This document shows positions 56,273 to 64,000 of a DNA stretch of 64,000 nt, piece after piece. The position numbers and the translations under genes were made by a program. A model generated the notes under the pieces. It was given only the letters and a program-made list of their open reading frames with translations, had not been told where the DNA came from and did no database searches. Origin of the DNA: Achromobacter seleniivolatilans (GTDB taxonomy: Bacteria > Pseudomonadota > Gammaproteobacteria > Burkholderiales > Burkholderiaceae_B); assembly GCF_030864005.1 (NCBI RefSeq), contig NZ_CP132976.1, positions 6,572,001 to 6,636,000 of the forward strand. The letters run 5' to 3'. Every line of letters starts with the position of its first letter. Position 1 is the stretch's first letter.

Positions 56273-56800
56273 TCAGGCGGCGGGCTGTGCCGCCCGCCAT
56301 TCTGAACGCAGCAAACCCATCATGCCGGTGTCCCATCGAGCATCGTCCACGCGCGTGGACGATCGCCTTACGCCTTCCAGCGTAAAACCCAGCGCCTGAT
56401 AGGTGCGGATCGCAGGTTTGTTGAACATATAGACATTGAGCTCCAGACGGTCAATGCCGGGAGTCTGGAATGCTTCATTCACCATTAGCGTCACCAATGG
56501 ACGCGCCAAACCCTTGCCGCGTTCGGCAGGCGCAATGGCGACGCGACCAAGGCGGGCGTTGCCGTCGCGCCAGTCATACGCCAATTGCGCATGGCCGATG
56601 GGCGTATCGCCACGGCAAACCATCCAACAGCGGCGGCTGGGCGGTGATGTCTGTCCTTCGGCCAGCATTGCGGACACGTCGGCTTGACTCAGCGGGAACG
56701 ACAGTTGCGAACCGCCCCATTGCACGACATCGGGCAAGCCGGAAAACCAGCTGGCCAATAGCGCAAAGTCCGTGAGTGCCAAGGGGCGCAGTGTCAGCAT
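56273..56800 (-). CDS. GNAT-family N-acetyltransferase (RimL-like)
   Basis: 175 residues. MLTLRPLALTDFALLASWF at the start, acetyl-CoA loop ARLGRVAIAPAERGKGLARPLVTLMVNEAF near residue 90, and LELNVYMFNKPAIRTYQALGF near residue 130. Typical of protein or small-molecule acetyltransferases. It converges with the amidase gene (1-base gap). Confidence 0.88.
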   Translation of the reverse strand: MLTLRPLALTDFALLASWFSGLPDVVQWGGSQLSFPLSQADVSAMLAEGQTSPPSRRCWMVCRGDTPIGHAQLAYDWRDGNARLGRVAIAPAERGKGLARPLVTLMVNEAFQTPGIDRLELNVYMFNKPAIRTYQALGFTLEGVRRSSTRVDDARWDTGMMGLLRSEWRAAQPAA

Positions 56801-56836
56801 GGGCGGCAGCGAAGAAGGGCGTTGCGTGTAGGTGTC

Positions 56837-57622
56837 TTACTTGTTGAAGCGAACGCGCAACACCCCGATATCGCCATAAACCAGTTCGATATCCTGGTTT
56901 GCAGGGACATCAAGAAAGCCCGCATACGAGCCCGTAATGACATGCTGGCCTGCGGACAGCCCCAGGCCTTGCTCGCGCAGGAAGTTGGCTAGCCAATACA
57001 GGCCTGCCTTGGGGTGGTCGTTCGGATGAAATCCGGCGTGTTGTTCTACCTCTACGCCATTGACCGACAGCGTCAAGCTCATGCTGCCCGGGGCGGCTTC
57101 CGGTGACGCAATACGCGGGCCCAGGACCAGGCCCTGGTTGAACATGTGGTCCGCTAACAGTTCGGGCAGGCTGGCGTGTTCTGGAGAGGCGTAGCGGCAA
57201 CCCAGAACTTCCAATGCCAGTCGCGCGCTGACAATGGCGGCATCAACTTCTGCAGCACTGTAGGGCGTGTCGCGCGCGGGCAAGTCGCGGCCCAGCTCGA
57301 ACGCAATTTCGGGTTCGATGCGAACGACATCGGTACGCGTGGGGACAGGACCGGTTTCTGCGTAGGCAACGGTTGACGCGTAGATGGGCGCCACGACGGT
57401 TTTTTCGGGCGACGGCAATGCGCTTTTCCATGCGGCGACTGCGTCTTGCCGGGTCTCTTGCAGCACCTGCGCTGTGCGTTGTTGGACGGCGAAGGCTTGT
57501 CCCAATGATTGGGGGCGCAGATCGGCAGGCAAACGGGGGCCGGCAATTCCCGAGTCGCGGGCGGCGATCAGCGTTTTGGCAGCGTCAAGACTGCCCGGAT
57601 AATCTTCGATTCTGATCTGCAT
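56837..57622 (-). CDS. 2-Keto-4-pentenoate hydratase/decarboxylase-family protein
   Basis: 261 residues of the FAH/MhpD-like fold, with RIEPEIAFELGRDLPAR near residue 100 providing the metal ligands, CRYASPEHASLPELLADHMFNQG, and AGLYWLANFLREQGLGLSAGQHVITGS near residue 205. Related enzymes hydrate 2-hydroxypenta-2,4-dienoate in aromatic meta-cleavage pathways. No other meta-cleavage gene is close, so the actual substrate is open. Confidence 0.82.
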   Translation of the reverse strand: MQIRIEDYPGSLDAAKTLIAARDSGIAGPRLPADLRPQSLGQAFAVQQRTAQVLQETRQDAVAAWKSALPSPEKTVVAPIYASTVAYAETGPVPTRTDVVRIEPEIAFELGRDLPARDTPYSAAEVDAAIVSARLALEVLGCRYASPEHASLPELLADHMFNQGLVLGPRIASPEAAPGSMSLTLSVNGVEVEQHAGFHPNDHPKAGLYWLANFLREQGLGLSAGQHVITGSYAGFLDVPANQDIELVYGDIGVLRVRFNK

Positions 57623-57625
57623 GGC

Positions 57626-58006
57626 TCAAGCCCCTACGTAGAGCATGATCCACAGCGCGATCATGGCAATCAAGCCCAACCAGCAAGAGCCCCAAAAGCC
57701 GACGACCGGCCATTTCAGGGACAGCGGCACCTTTTTGGGATCAACGTGTTCCAACAAATCGTTGGCGTTGCCGATCAACCAGAGGCGCGTGCCGGGAAAC
57801 ATCAGGCGAAAGAAATAATCCAGCATGATCGCGGCCTGGATAGACAGCGGATACTGTTTGAATGTGCGGTGCTGCAGGTAGGGATGCTTCATCGCGGCAT
57901 TGATTTGCTTGCTCTTGAAAAAGAACAGCACGATGCCACTGAGCGAGCAGGTGATGAAGCACAGCACAAAAAGGCTGAAGGCCATGGCCATGGCAGGTGA
58001 ATGCAT
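57626..58006 (-). CDS. Small membrane protein of unknown function
   Basis: 126 residues from the ATG at 58006 with two clear membrane spans: about residues 6-28 (MAFSLFVLCFITCSLSGIV) and about 99-124 near the C-terminus (GFWGSCWLGLIAMIALW). The middle holds YPLSIQAAIMLDYFFRLMFPGTRLWL. It ends or starts 3 bases from the hydratase gene and shares its strand, being upstream of it. Family not recognised. Confidence 0.6.
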   Translation of the reverse strand: MHSPAMAMAFSLFVLCFITCSLSGIVLFFFKSKQINAAMKHPYLQHRTFKQYPLSIQAAIMLDYFFRLMFPGTRLWLIGNANDLLEHVDPKKVPLSLKWPVVGFWGSCWLGLIAMIALWIMLYVGA

Positions 58007-58172
58007 GGGGATCTCTGGTGCGCGGCATGCCGCGTTGAATGAAATGAAGTCTGCGCTAAGAAGCCTGCACAAAAATTCAGGCCATATTGTAGGGGGCTTG
58101 GCGCAAGCGCGTGTTCAGGGCTGCGTCAGCGGCTGCGCACGAGCGGGAAGCCGCCCGTGCATGCAGGCAGCG

Positions 58173-59453
58173 TCAACCGCGGACTTGACCTTCACCGCTC
58201 AACACCCATTTAAGCGTAGTCAGGCCTTCCAGGCCGACCGGGCCGCGGGCATGCAGGCGATTTGTGGAAATGCCGATTTCGGCCCCCAGGCCGTACTCGA
58301 AACCATCCGCAAAGCAGGTCGGCAGGTTGACATAAACCGAGCTGGAATCGACTTCGCGCTGAAAACGCTGCGCTGCCGATAGATCTTCGGTGACGATGGC
58401 GTCGGTGTGGCCGGAACCCCAGCGGGCGATGTGCTCAATGGCGTCGTCCAACGTGTCGACGATGCGCACGGCCAGGATGGGGGCCAGGTATTCCGTGCCC
58501 CAATCTTCATCTGTGGCTGGCGTGATGTGCGGCAGCAGAGCCATCGTGCGCGGGCAGCCGCGCAGTTCGACGCCATGTTCGTTGAAGGCCGCGGCCAGCG
58601 TGGGCAGGATGGAGACGGCGGCGACGGCATCCACCAGCAGCGTTTCCATTGCGCCGCAGATGCCGTAACGGTAGGTCTTGGCATTGAAGGCGATGGCGTG
58701 GGCTTTTTCTGGATCGGCCGCCGCATCGATATAGATGTGGCAGTTGCCGTCCAGGTGTTTGATCAACGGCACGCGCGCTTCTTGCGATAGGCGGGCGATC
58801 AGGCCCTTGCCGCCGCGCGGCACGATGACATCGATGTGTTCGGTCATGGTGATGAGCTTGCCGACTGCGGCCCGGTCGGCTGTGGCTACGACCTGTACGG
58901 CATCTTGGGGCAGGCCAGCGGCGGCCAGACCCATCTGCACAATGCGGCCAAGCGCGATGTTGGAATGCAGGGCTTCGCTGCCGCCGCGCAAGATGGCGGC
59001 GTTGCCGGACTTCAGGCAGAGCGCTGCCGCGTCGATAGTGACGTTGGGACGCGATTCATAAATGATGCCGATCACGCCTAGCGGAACCCGCATCTGCGCC
59101 ACGCGCATGCCGTTGGGACGCACGGTGGTGGCAGTGATGCTGCCGATCGGGTCGGGCAAGGCGGCAATCTGGCGCAAGCCTTCCGCCATGTGGTTCAGCG
59201 TTTTGTCCGACAGCGTCAGGCGGTCGAGCAGGGCGGCTTCCAGGCCATTGGCGCGGGCGGCGGCAACGTCTTTTTCGTTGGCGGCTTTCAGTTCGTCGTG
59301 ACTGGCGGCGAGCGCGTCAGCCATGGCCAGCAGGGCCTGATTTTTCGCGGCGCTGTTGGCGCGCATCATCGCGCGCGAGGCACGGCGGGCGTTTTCGCCC
59401 AGGGCAAGCATGGCTTGTTCGATGGAGGACGAGGACATGGCGGCGTCGATCAT
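58173..59453 (-). CDS. proA: Glutamate-5-semialdehyde dehydrogenase (gamma-glutamyl phosphate reductase)
   Basis: 426 residues; an in-frame ATG at 59438 would shorten it by five. Signatures: [63 protein letters not shown] and the catalytic Cys in [15 protein letters not shown] near residue 265, plus [16 protein letters not shown] at the end. It reduces gamma-glutamyl phosphate to glutamate-5-semialdehyde in proline synthesis. Downstream of holA on the same strand. Confidence 0.95.
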   Translation of the reverse strand: MIDAAMSSSSIEQAMLALGENARRASRAMMRANSAAKNQALLAMADALAASHDELKAANEKDVAAARANGLEAALLDRLTLSDKTLNHMAEGLRQIAALPDPIGSITATTVRPNGMRVAQMRVPLGVIGIIYESRPNVTIDAAALCLKSGNAAILRGGSEALHSNIALGRIVQMGLAAAGLPQDAVQVVATADRAAVGKLITMTEHIDVIVPRGGKGLIARLSQEARVPLIKHLDGNCHIYIDAAADPEKAHAIAFNAKTYRYGICGAMETLLVDAVAAVSILPTLAAAFNEHGVELRGCPRTMALLPHITPATDEDWGTEYLAPILAVRIVDTLDDAIEHIARWGSGHTDAIVTEDLSAAQRFQREVDSSSVYVNLPTCFADGFEYGLGAEIGISTNRLHARGPVGLEGLTTLKWVLSGEGQVRG

Positions 59454-59554
59454 AGAGGTGGGGCGGCGCGGGCGCCGTCTGAAGAATCAGTGTATATCCA
59501 GCCAGAGGGCCGGGCGTAGGGAGGGGCGAGGCGAAGGCGGCGGCTATGCCGCCT

Positions 59555-60610
59555 TCACGGTCGTCCGCCGGCGGCGGCGACGCGCAGCGCCAGCCGGGTC
59601 ATTTCTTCCCAGGGATCTGAAAGGCGTCCAGGTACGGACAGGCCTTTGATCAGGCGGTCAACTTCGTGTGCGTGCTGTACGGCTGCGGGCCAGACTGCCG
59701 GTTGCACCCGGCTCAGGGCTTGCAAGGCCAGCCTTTCATGGGCGCCAAAAATGCGCAGACGGCGCATCAGGCCGTTGACGTCTTGCCCAAGTGAGCGGGC
59801 TTCGGCGACGCGCGCAAGGAGGCGAATTTCTTCGCCGACCGCCCATAAAACCAGGGGCAGGGCTTCGCCTTCCGCGCGCAAGCCATCGATCATGCGGATG
59901 GTGCGGGCGATGTCGCCGGCAAGCATGGCATCGCGCAAGCCGAAGACGTCGTAGCGTGCCACGTTCAGCACGGCGCGCTCCACATCTTCTGCGGCCAATT
60001 GGCCTTCCGGGTAGAGCAGCCCCAGTTTCTGGATTTCCTGGTGAGCCGCCAACAGGTTGCCTTCTACCTTGTCGGCCATCCATTGCAGGGTGGCAGCATC
60101 GGCGCGCTGGTTTTGGCGTGCCAGACGCATGCCTACCCACGCTGGCAGGCGGCCGCGTTCGATATTGGCGATGTCGACCATGACCCCGGCGCGGCTTAAG
60201 GCCTGAACCCAGCGGCTTTCGCGGGTGGCCTTATCCAGACGGGGCAGGGCGATCAGGATCAGCGTATCGTCGTTGCCTTGCTTTTCGGACTGTTCGGCCA
60301 GCTTGGTCAGGGTGTCCGCGCCGGACTTTCCAGGCTTTCCCGTGGGGATCTTGATTTCAAGAATGCGGCGGTCGCCGAACAGCGACACGCTTTGAGTGGC
60401 GGCAGTGACTGAACTCCAGTCGCTGCGCGCGTCCATCACCATGGACAGCCGGTCGGTATAGCCCGCATTGCGCGCCGAAGCACGCAATGTATCCACGGCC
60501 TCGGTGACCAGCAAGGGTTCGTCCCCCGAGACCGTATACAGCGGCGCGAGCGCGTTGCCCGGCCGTTGCAGATGTTCGGCCAGGCGATCCGCGTCCAATG
60601 ACTGTGCCAT
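59555..60610 (-). CDS. holA: DNA polymerase III delta subunit
   Basis: 351 residues. Visible are LAPLYTVSGDEPLLVTEAVDTLR near residue 20, FGDRRILEIKIPTGKPGKSG, VNLLAAHQEIQKLGLLYPEG-like EGNLLAAHQEIQKLGLLYPEG and DVFGLRDAMLAGD. HolA opens the sliding clamp within the clamp loader. It lies 3 bases after lptE, in the common leuS-lptE-holA order of betaproteobacteria. Confidence 0.95.
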   Translation of the reverse strand: MAQSLDADRLAEHLQRPGNALAPLYTVSGDEPLLVTEAVDTLRASARNAGYTDRLSMVMDARSDWSSVTAATQSVSLFGDRRILEIKIPTGKPGKSGADTLTKLAEQSEKQGNDDTLILIALPRLDKATRESRWVQALSRAGVMVDIANIERGRLPAWVGMRLARQNQRADAATLQWMADKVEGNLLAAHQEIQKLGLLYPEGQLAAEDVERAVLNVARYDVFGLRDAMLAGDIARTIRMIDGLRAEGEALPLVLWAVGEEIRLLARVAEARSLGQDVNGLMRRLRIFGAHERLALQALSRVQPAVWPAAVQHAHEVDRLIKGLSVPGRLSDPWEEMTRLALRVAAAGGRP

Positions 60611-60613
60611 GGG

Positions 60614-61288
60614 CTAGCGCAAGATCGCCGGGTCGGTGGTGGACGGCGTTTGCCACGGCGTGGGCGTGTGCTGTGGATCCGGCGCATTGGGATCGAACAG
60701 CGGGGAGTCTTCACTTTCTCCGCGTTGATCAGCAGATTCGAACGCGCGTCGCACTTCAGGCGCTGTCATGCGCCGCAGCACGCGGGACACCAAATCGCGC
60801 TGCATCGCACGGTACAAGGTTTCGATCTGGCCCTGTTTGGCCTGCACGATTTGATCGTCGTACGGCATTTCGCGATAGATGGACAGGGTCGTGTCCGGAA
60901 TCAGCGCGCGGCCCTTGTTGTCGATCAGGCGGAAGGTGTAGTTGATGCCGAGTTCGTATTCCTCGACTCGGCCCTGCGCGTTGAGCGACACCTCGCGTAG
61001 CGTCCGCGTATCGGAAACCTGCTGGAAGATCGCCTGAGCTTCCTTGCGATTTTCAACAAGTTTCGTGTCGGGTGACGCCGCGCGCAACGCCCGGCGCACA
61101 TCGGCGCCGAATTGGTTGTTGCCGGGTATGCCGACGTACAGCGTGTCGAACGGCATCGGGGTGACTCCCCGCATCGTGAAGCCGCAAGCGGAGAGCAGCA
61201 TGAACAGCGCCAGGCAGGCGCCGCGCAGCAGCCTGGATTGGCGGGGGGAGTGCGTTTTTTGCCCGGCGAAGTACATGCTTGACCTCAT
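60614..61288 (-). CDS. lptE: LPS-assembly lipoprotein LptE
   Basis: 224 residues from the ATG at 61288, which overlaps the leuS stop by one base; an ATG at 61276 is also possible. A long signal with lipobox LLSACG (Cys near residue 35) identifies a lipoprotein, followed by GFTMRGVTPMPFDTLYVGIPGN, typical of LptE. It plugs the LptD barrel and helps insert LPS in the outer membrane. The C-terminal tail is Pro/Asp/Thr-rich. Confidence 0.92.
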   Translation of the reverse strand: MRSSMYFAGQKTHSPRQSRLLRGACLALFMLLSACGFTMRGVTPMPFDTLYVGIPGNNQFGADVRRALRAASPDTKLVENRKEAQAIFQQVSDTRTLREVSLNAQGRVEEYELGINYTFRLIDNKGRALIPDTTLSIYREMPYDDQIVQAKQGQIETLYRAMQRDLVSRVLRRMTAPEVRRAFESADQRGESEDSPLFDPNAPDPQHTPTPWQTPSTTDPAILR

Positions 61289-63945
61289 CAGCCTACGACG
61301 TTGACCAGTTTGCCCGGAACCACGATGACGCGCTTGGGCGGGCGGCCTTCCAGGAAGCGAGTGACCTCTTCCTGGCTGGCGGCGAGCTTCTCGATGTCTT
61401 CCTTGGCGGCCGTGGCGGCTACGCGGATCGAACCGCGCAGCTTGCCATTGACCTGGAGCATCAGCTCGATTTCGTCTGCGATCAGCGCGGCTTCGTCCAC
61501 ATGCGGCCACGGTGCGTCGAGCAGGTCGCCCAGTTCCTTCGCGTAACCGAGGTCTTGCCACAGGTGCCAGGTGATGTGCGGCACGACCGGATACAACACG
61601 CGCAGCAGCACGCCCACCGTTTCAGCGTAGGCGGCGTCAGTCGTGGCGCCTTCAGGCAGCTTGGCGTCGTCGATGGCGTTCAGCATTTTCATGCAGGCGG
61701 ACACGACGGTGTTGTATTGAATGCGCTGGTAGTCGTAGTCGGCTTGCTTGAGCAGCGTGTAGACCTCGCGGCGCAGATCCTTGACGGCAGCCGGAGCTTG
61801 CGTCCAATCAGCGCCGTTGGTCAGGCCACGTGTAATGGCTTCGCGTTGTGCGTAGCTGATCGACCAAAGGCGGCGCAGGAAGCGGTTGGAGCCTTCGACG
61901 CCGGAGTCGGACCATTCAAGGGTCTGCTCAGGCGGGCTGGCAAACATGACGAACAGGCGGGCCGTGTCGGCGCCCAGCGTGTCGATCAGCGATTGCGGAT
62001 CGACGCCGTTGTTCTTGGACTTGGACATCGTGCCCACGCCGCCGTAAGTGATGGCGGAGCCGTCCGACTTGAGCTTGGCGCCGGTAATGGCGCCGCGGTC
62101 GTCATAGACGTTTTCGACATCTTCCGGCCAGAAATACTCGATGCCGCCCTGGGGCGTCTTGCGCGAGTAGATATGGTTCAGCACCATGCCCTGGCAGAGC
62201 AGCTTGGTGAAGGGCTCGTCGAAATTGAGCAAGCCCATGTCGCGCATGACCTTGGTCCAGAAACGGGCGTACAGCAGATGCAGCACGGCGTGTTCGATGC
62301 CGCCGATGTACTGGTCCATCGGCATCCAGTAGTCATTGCGCGCGTCGACCATGGCGGAGTCGTTGCCAGGCGAGGTGTAGCGCATGAAATACCAGGACGA
62401 GTCCACGAACGTGTCCATCGTGTCCGTTTCGCGGCGCGCGGGCTTGCCGCAGCTGGGGCACGAGCAGGACAGGAAGGCTTCGTTCTTGGCCAGCGGGTTG
62501 CCGCTGCCGTCGGGGATCAGGTCATCGGGCAGGATGACGGGCAAGTCTTTCTCGGGCACCGGCACCGGGCCGCAATCGGCGCAGTGGATGATCGGGATCG
62601 GGGTGCCCCAGTAGCGCTGGCGCGATACGCCCCAGTCGCGCAGGCGCCACGTGGTTTGCTTTTCGCCCAGGCCTTGCGCGCCCAGGTCAACGGCGATGGC
62701 GTCCACGGCATCCTTGTGGGACAGGCCGTCGTACTTGCCGGAATTGATGGTGCGGCCGGTTTGTTTGTCGCCGTACCATTCTTGCCAGGCGTCAGTGGAG
62801 TATTCCTTGCCAGCGACATCCACGACCTGCACGATGGGCAGGTTGTATTTCTTGGCAAACGCGAAATCGCGTTCGTCGTGCGCCGGCACGCCCATGACGG
62901 CGCCGTCGCCGTAGGTCATGAGCACGTAATTGCCGACCCAGACCTCGATTTCCGCGCCGGTGACCGGGTGCGTGACGAACAAGCCCGTGGGCATGCCTTC
63001 TTTTTCACGCGTGGCCATTTCGGCTTCGGTCGTGCCGCCCAGCTTGCATTGCTCGATGAACGAGGCCAAGGCCGGGTTGCTGCGGGCCGCATGCGTGGCC
63101 AGGGGGTGTTCCGGCGCCACGGCGCAGAACGTCACGCCCATGATGGTGTCGGCGCGGGTGGTGAAGACGTAAAGCTTGCCGTCCTGGATCAACTGGCCGT
63201 CTTGGCCGGCAATCTTGTGCGGGAAGGCGAAGCGCAGGCCTTCGGACTTGCCGATCCAGTTTTCCTGCATCAGGCGCACGCGCTCGGGCCAGCCGGGCAG
63301 TTCGTTCTGGACGGCGCCCAGCAATTCGTCGGCGTAGTCGGTGATGCGCAGGTAGTAGCCCGGGATTTCGCGCTTTTCAACCAGCGCGCCCGACCGCCAG
63401 CCGCGGCCGTCGATGACTTGTTCATTGGCCAACACGGTTTGATCCACCGGGTCCCAGTTCACGACCTGGGTCTTGCGGTAGGCCACGCCTTTTTCCAGCA
63501 TCTTCAGGAACAGCCACTGGTTCCACTTGTAATACTGCGGATCGCAGGCGCACATTTCGCGCGACCAGTCGATCGCCAGACCCATCGCCTTCATCTGCTT
63601 CTTCATGTAGGCGATGTTGTCGTAGGTCCATTTTGCCGGCGGCACCTTGGACTTGATGGCGGCGTTTTCCGCCGGCATGCCGAAGGCGTCCCAGCCCATG
63701 GGCATCAGGACGTTGTAGCCACGCATGCGCAACTGGCGGGCCATCATGTCATTGATGGTGTAGTTGCGCACGTGACCCATGTGCAGCTTGCCACTGGGGT
63801 AAGGCAGCATGGAGCAGGCGTAGAACTTGGGCTTTTCGGAGCCGTCAGCGTTCTTTGCGTGTTCATGGACCAGATAGGCGTCGCGGGCCTGCCAATCTTG
63901 GTGGGCGGCCGCTTCGACGGTAGTGGGGAGGTAACGTTCCTGCAT
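61288..63945 (-). CDS. leuS: Leucyl-tRNA synthetase
   Basis: 885 residues from the ATG at 63945 (a GTG four codons upstream is the alternative; neither has a clear ribosome-binding site). Class I motifs: HIGH as HMGH in [19 protein letters not shown] near residue 50, the editing (CP1) domain with [13 protein letters not shown] near residue 245, and KMSKS as MSKSKNNG near residue 640. Charges tRNA-Leu in the cytoplasm. First gene of the leuS-lptE-holA block. Confidence 0.96.
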   Translation of the reverse strand: MQERYLPTTVEAAAHQDWQARDAYLVHEHAKNADGSEKPKFYACSMLPYPSGKLHMGHVRNYTINDMMARQLRMRGYNVLMPMGWDAFGMPAENAAIKSKVPPAKWTYDNIAYMKKQMKAMGLAIDWSREMCACDPQYYKWNQWLFLKMLEKGVAYRKTQVVNWDPVDQTVLANEQVIDGRGWRSGALVEKREIPGYYLRITDYADELLGAVQNELPGWPERVRLMQENWIGKSEGLRFAFPHKIAGQDGQLIQDGKLYVFTTRADTIMGVTFCAVAPEHPLATHAARSNPALASFIEQCKLGGTTEAEMATREKEGMPTGLFVTHPVTGAEIEVWVGNYVLMTYGDGAVMGVPAHDERDFAFAKKYNLPIVQVVDVAGKEYSTDAWQEWYGDKQTGRTINSGKYDGLSHKDAVDAIAVDLGAQGLGEKQTTWRLRDWGVSRQRYWGTPIPIIHCADCGPVPVPEKDLPVILPDDLIPDGSGNPLAKNEAFLSCSCPSCGKPARRETDTMDTFVDSSWYFMRYTSPGNDSAMVDARNDYWMPMDQYIGGIEHAVLHLLYARFWTKVMRDMGLLNFDEPFTKLLCQGMVLNHIYSRKTPQGGIEYFWPEDVENVYDDRGAITGAKLKSDGSAITYGGVGTMSKSKNNGVDPQSLIDTLGADTARLFVMFASPPEQTLEWSDSGVEGSNRFLRRLWSISYAQREAITRGLTNGADWTQAPAAVKDLRREVYTLLKQADYDYQRIQYNTVVSACMKMLNAIDDAKLPEGATTDAAYAETVGVLLRVLYPVVPHITWHLWQDLGYAKELGDLLDAPWPHVDEAALIADEIELMLQVNGKLRGSIRVAATAAKEDIEKLAASQEEVTRFLEGRPPKRVIVVPGKLVNVVG

Positions 63946-64000
63946 GGGCTCGGGCACGGTGGCAAAAAAGGGTGAGCCGCCCTGCCGCGCGGGCGCGGTG

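Noticed and set aside
59533..59556. 9-bp hairpin at the end of holA as a terminator
   Set aside because: Overlaps the holA stop and has no T-run; too weak to list as a feature.
61279..63975. 898-codon open frame antisense to leuS
   Set aside because: It mirrors leuS in the complementary frame of GC-rich DNA, has no ribosome-binding site and no recognisable domain.

Overview
The window is a chromosomal segment of a GC-rich betaproteobacterium. The 16S rRNA sequence and the leuS-lptE-holA-proA block point to the Alcaligenaceae, most likely the Achromobacter/Bordetella group; species was not determined. I saw no phage, insertion sequence, CRISPR array or tRNA gene.

Layout. 0-6.4 kb: an ankyrin-like/LprI-like gene pair cut by the window edge, a DUF1275 membrane protein, a TPR protein with an unknown exported partner, an ECF sigma/RskA-type anti-sigma pair followed by a fasciclin-domain protein, and a thiopurine methyltransferase. 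6.4-22.2 kb: a large catabolic locus. A minus-strand operon encodes a Liv-type ABC transporter (with a permease-ATPase fusion) plus a quinone oxidoreductase and an SDR. A plus-strand operon encodes an SDR, a lambda-crystallin/L-gulonate-dehydrogenase-like enzyme and a beta-keto acid cleavage enzyme (BKACE). A GntR/FCD regulator sits with a GldA-like dehydrogenase. A second plus-strand operon encodes a split transketolase, a shikimate-dehydrogenase-like protein and a GMC oxidoreductase. Matching ATATATcATATAT-type palindromes lie in all the promoter regions of this locus, so it reads as one GntR regulon for an unidentified substrate. 22.2-28.3 kb: a polyamine-type ABC transporter operon ending in a proline-racemase-family enzyme with an unusual active site, divergent from a GlxA-type AraC regulator.

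28.6-36.4 kb: a soluble double-PAS chemoreceptor, small nucleotide-related genes (DUF1653, DEDDh exonuclease, MazG-like), two exported Ser/Thr/Gly-rich proteins of unknown function, and a large MscS-type channel. 36.5-40.7 kb: a LysR regulator divergent from a succinyl-CoA:acetate CoA-transferase, another LysR regulator and a DUF1127 protein. 40.7-47.1 kb: an rRNA operon (16S-23S-5S) with several tandem upstream promoters, part of them in a duplicated 75-bp unit, and a 16S-23S spacer without tRNA genes, ended by two strong terminators.

47.1-58.0 kb: accessory metabolism (class II aldolase and HAD phosphatase with a divergent LysR, YchJ-like protein, GNATs, a carnitine-dehydrogenase-like enzyme, a DHA2-type MFS exporter with divergent LysR, an amidase and a 2-keto-4-pentenoate hydratase-like protein). 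58.2-64 kb: housekeeping genes proA, holA, lptE and leuS on the minus strand.

The best candidate for an undescribed system is the 6.4-22.2 kb GntR-controlled catabolic locus, which combines a split transketolase, a BKACE, a shikimate-dehydrogenase homologue lacking the substrate-binding serines, a GldA-like and a GMC enzyme. All functions are read from motifs and gene order by eye; no database search was run.
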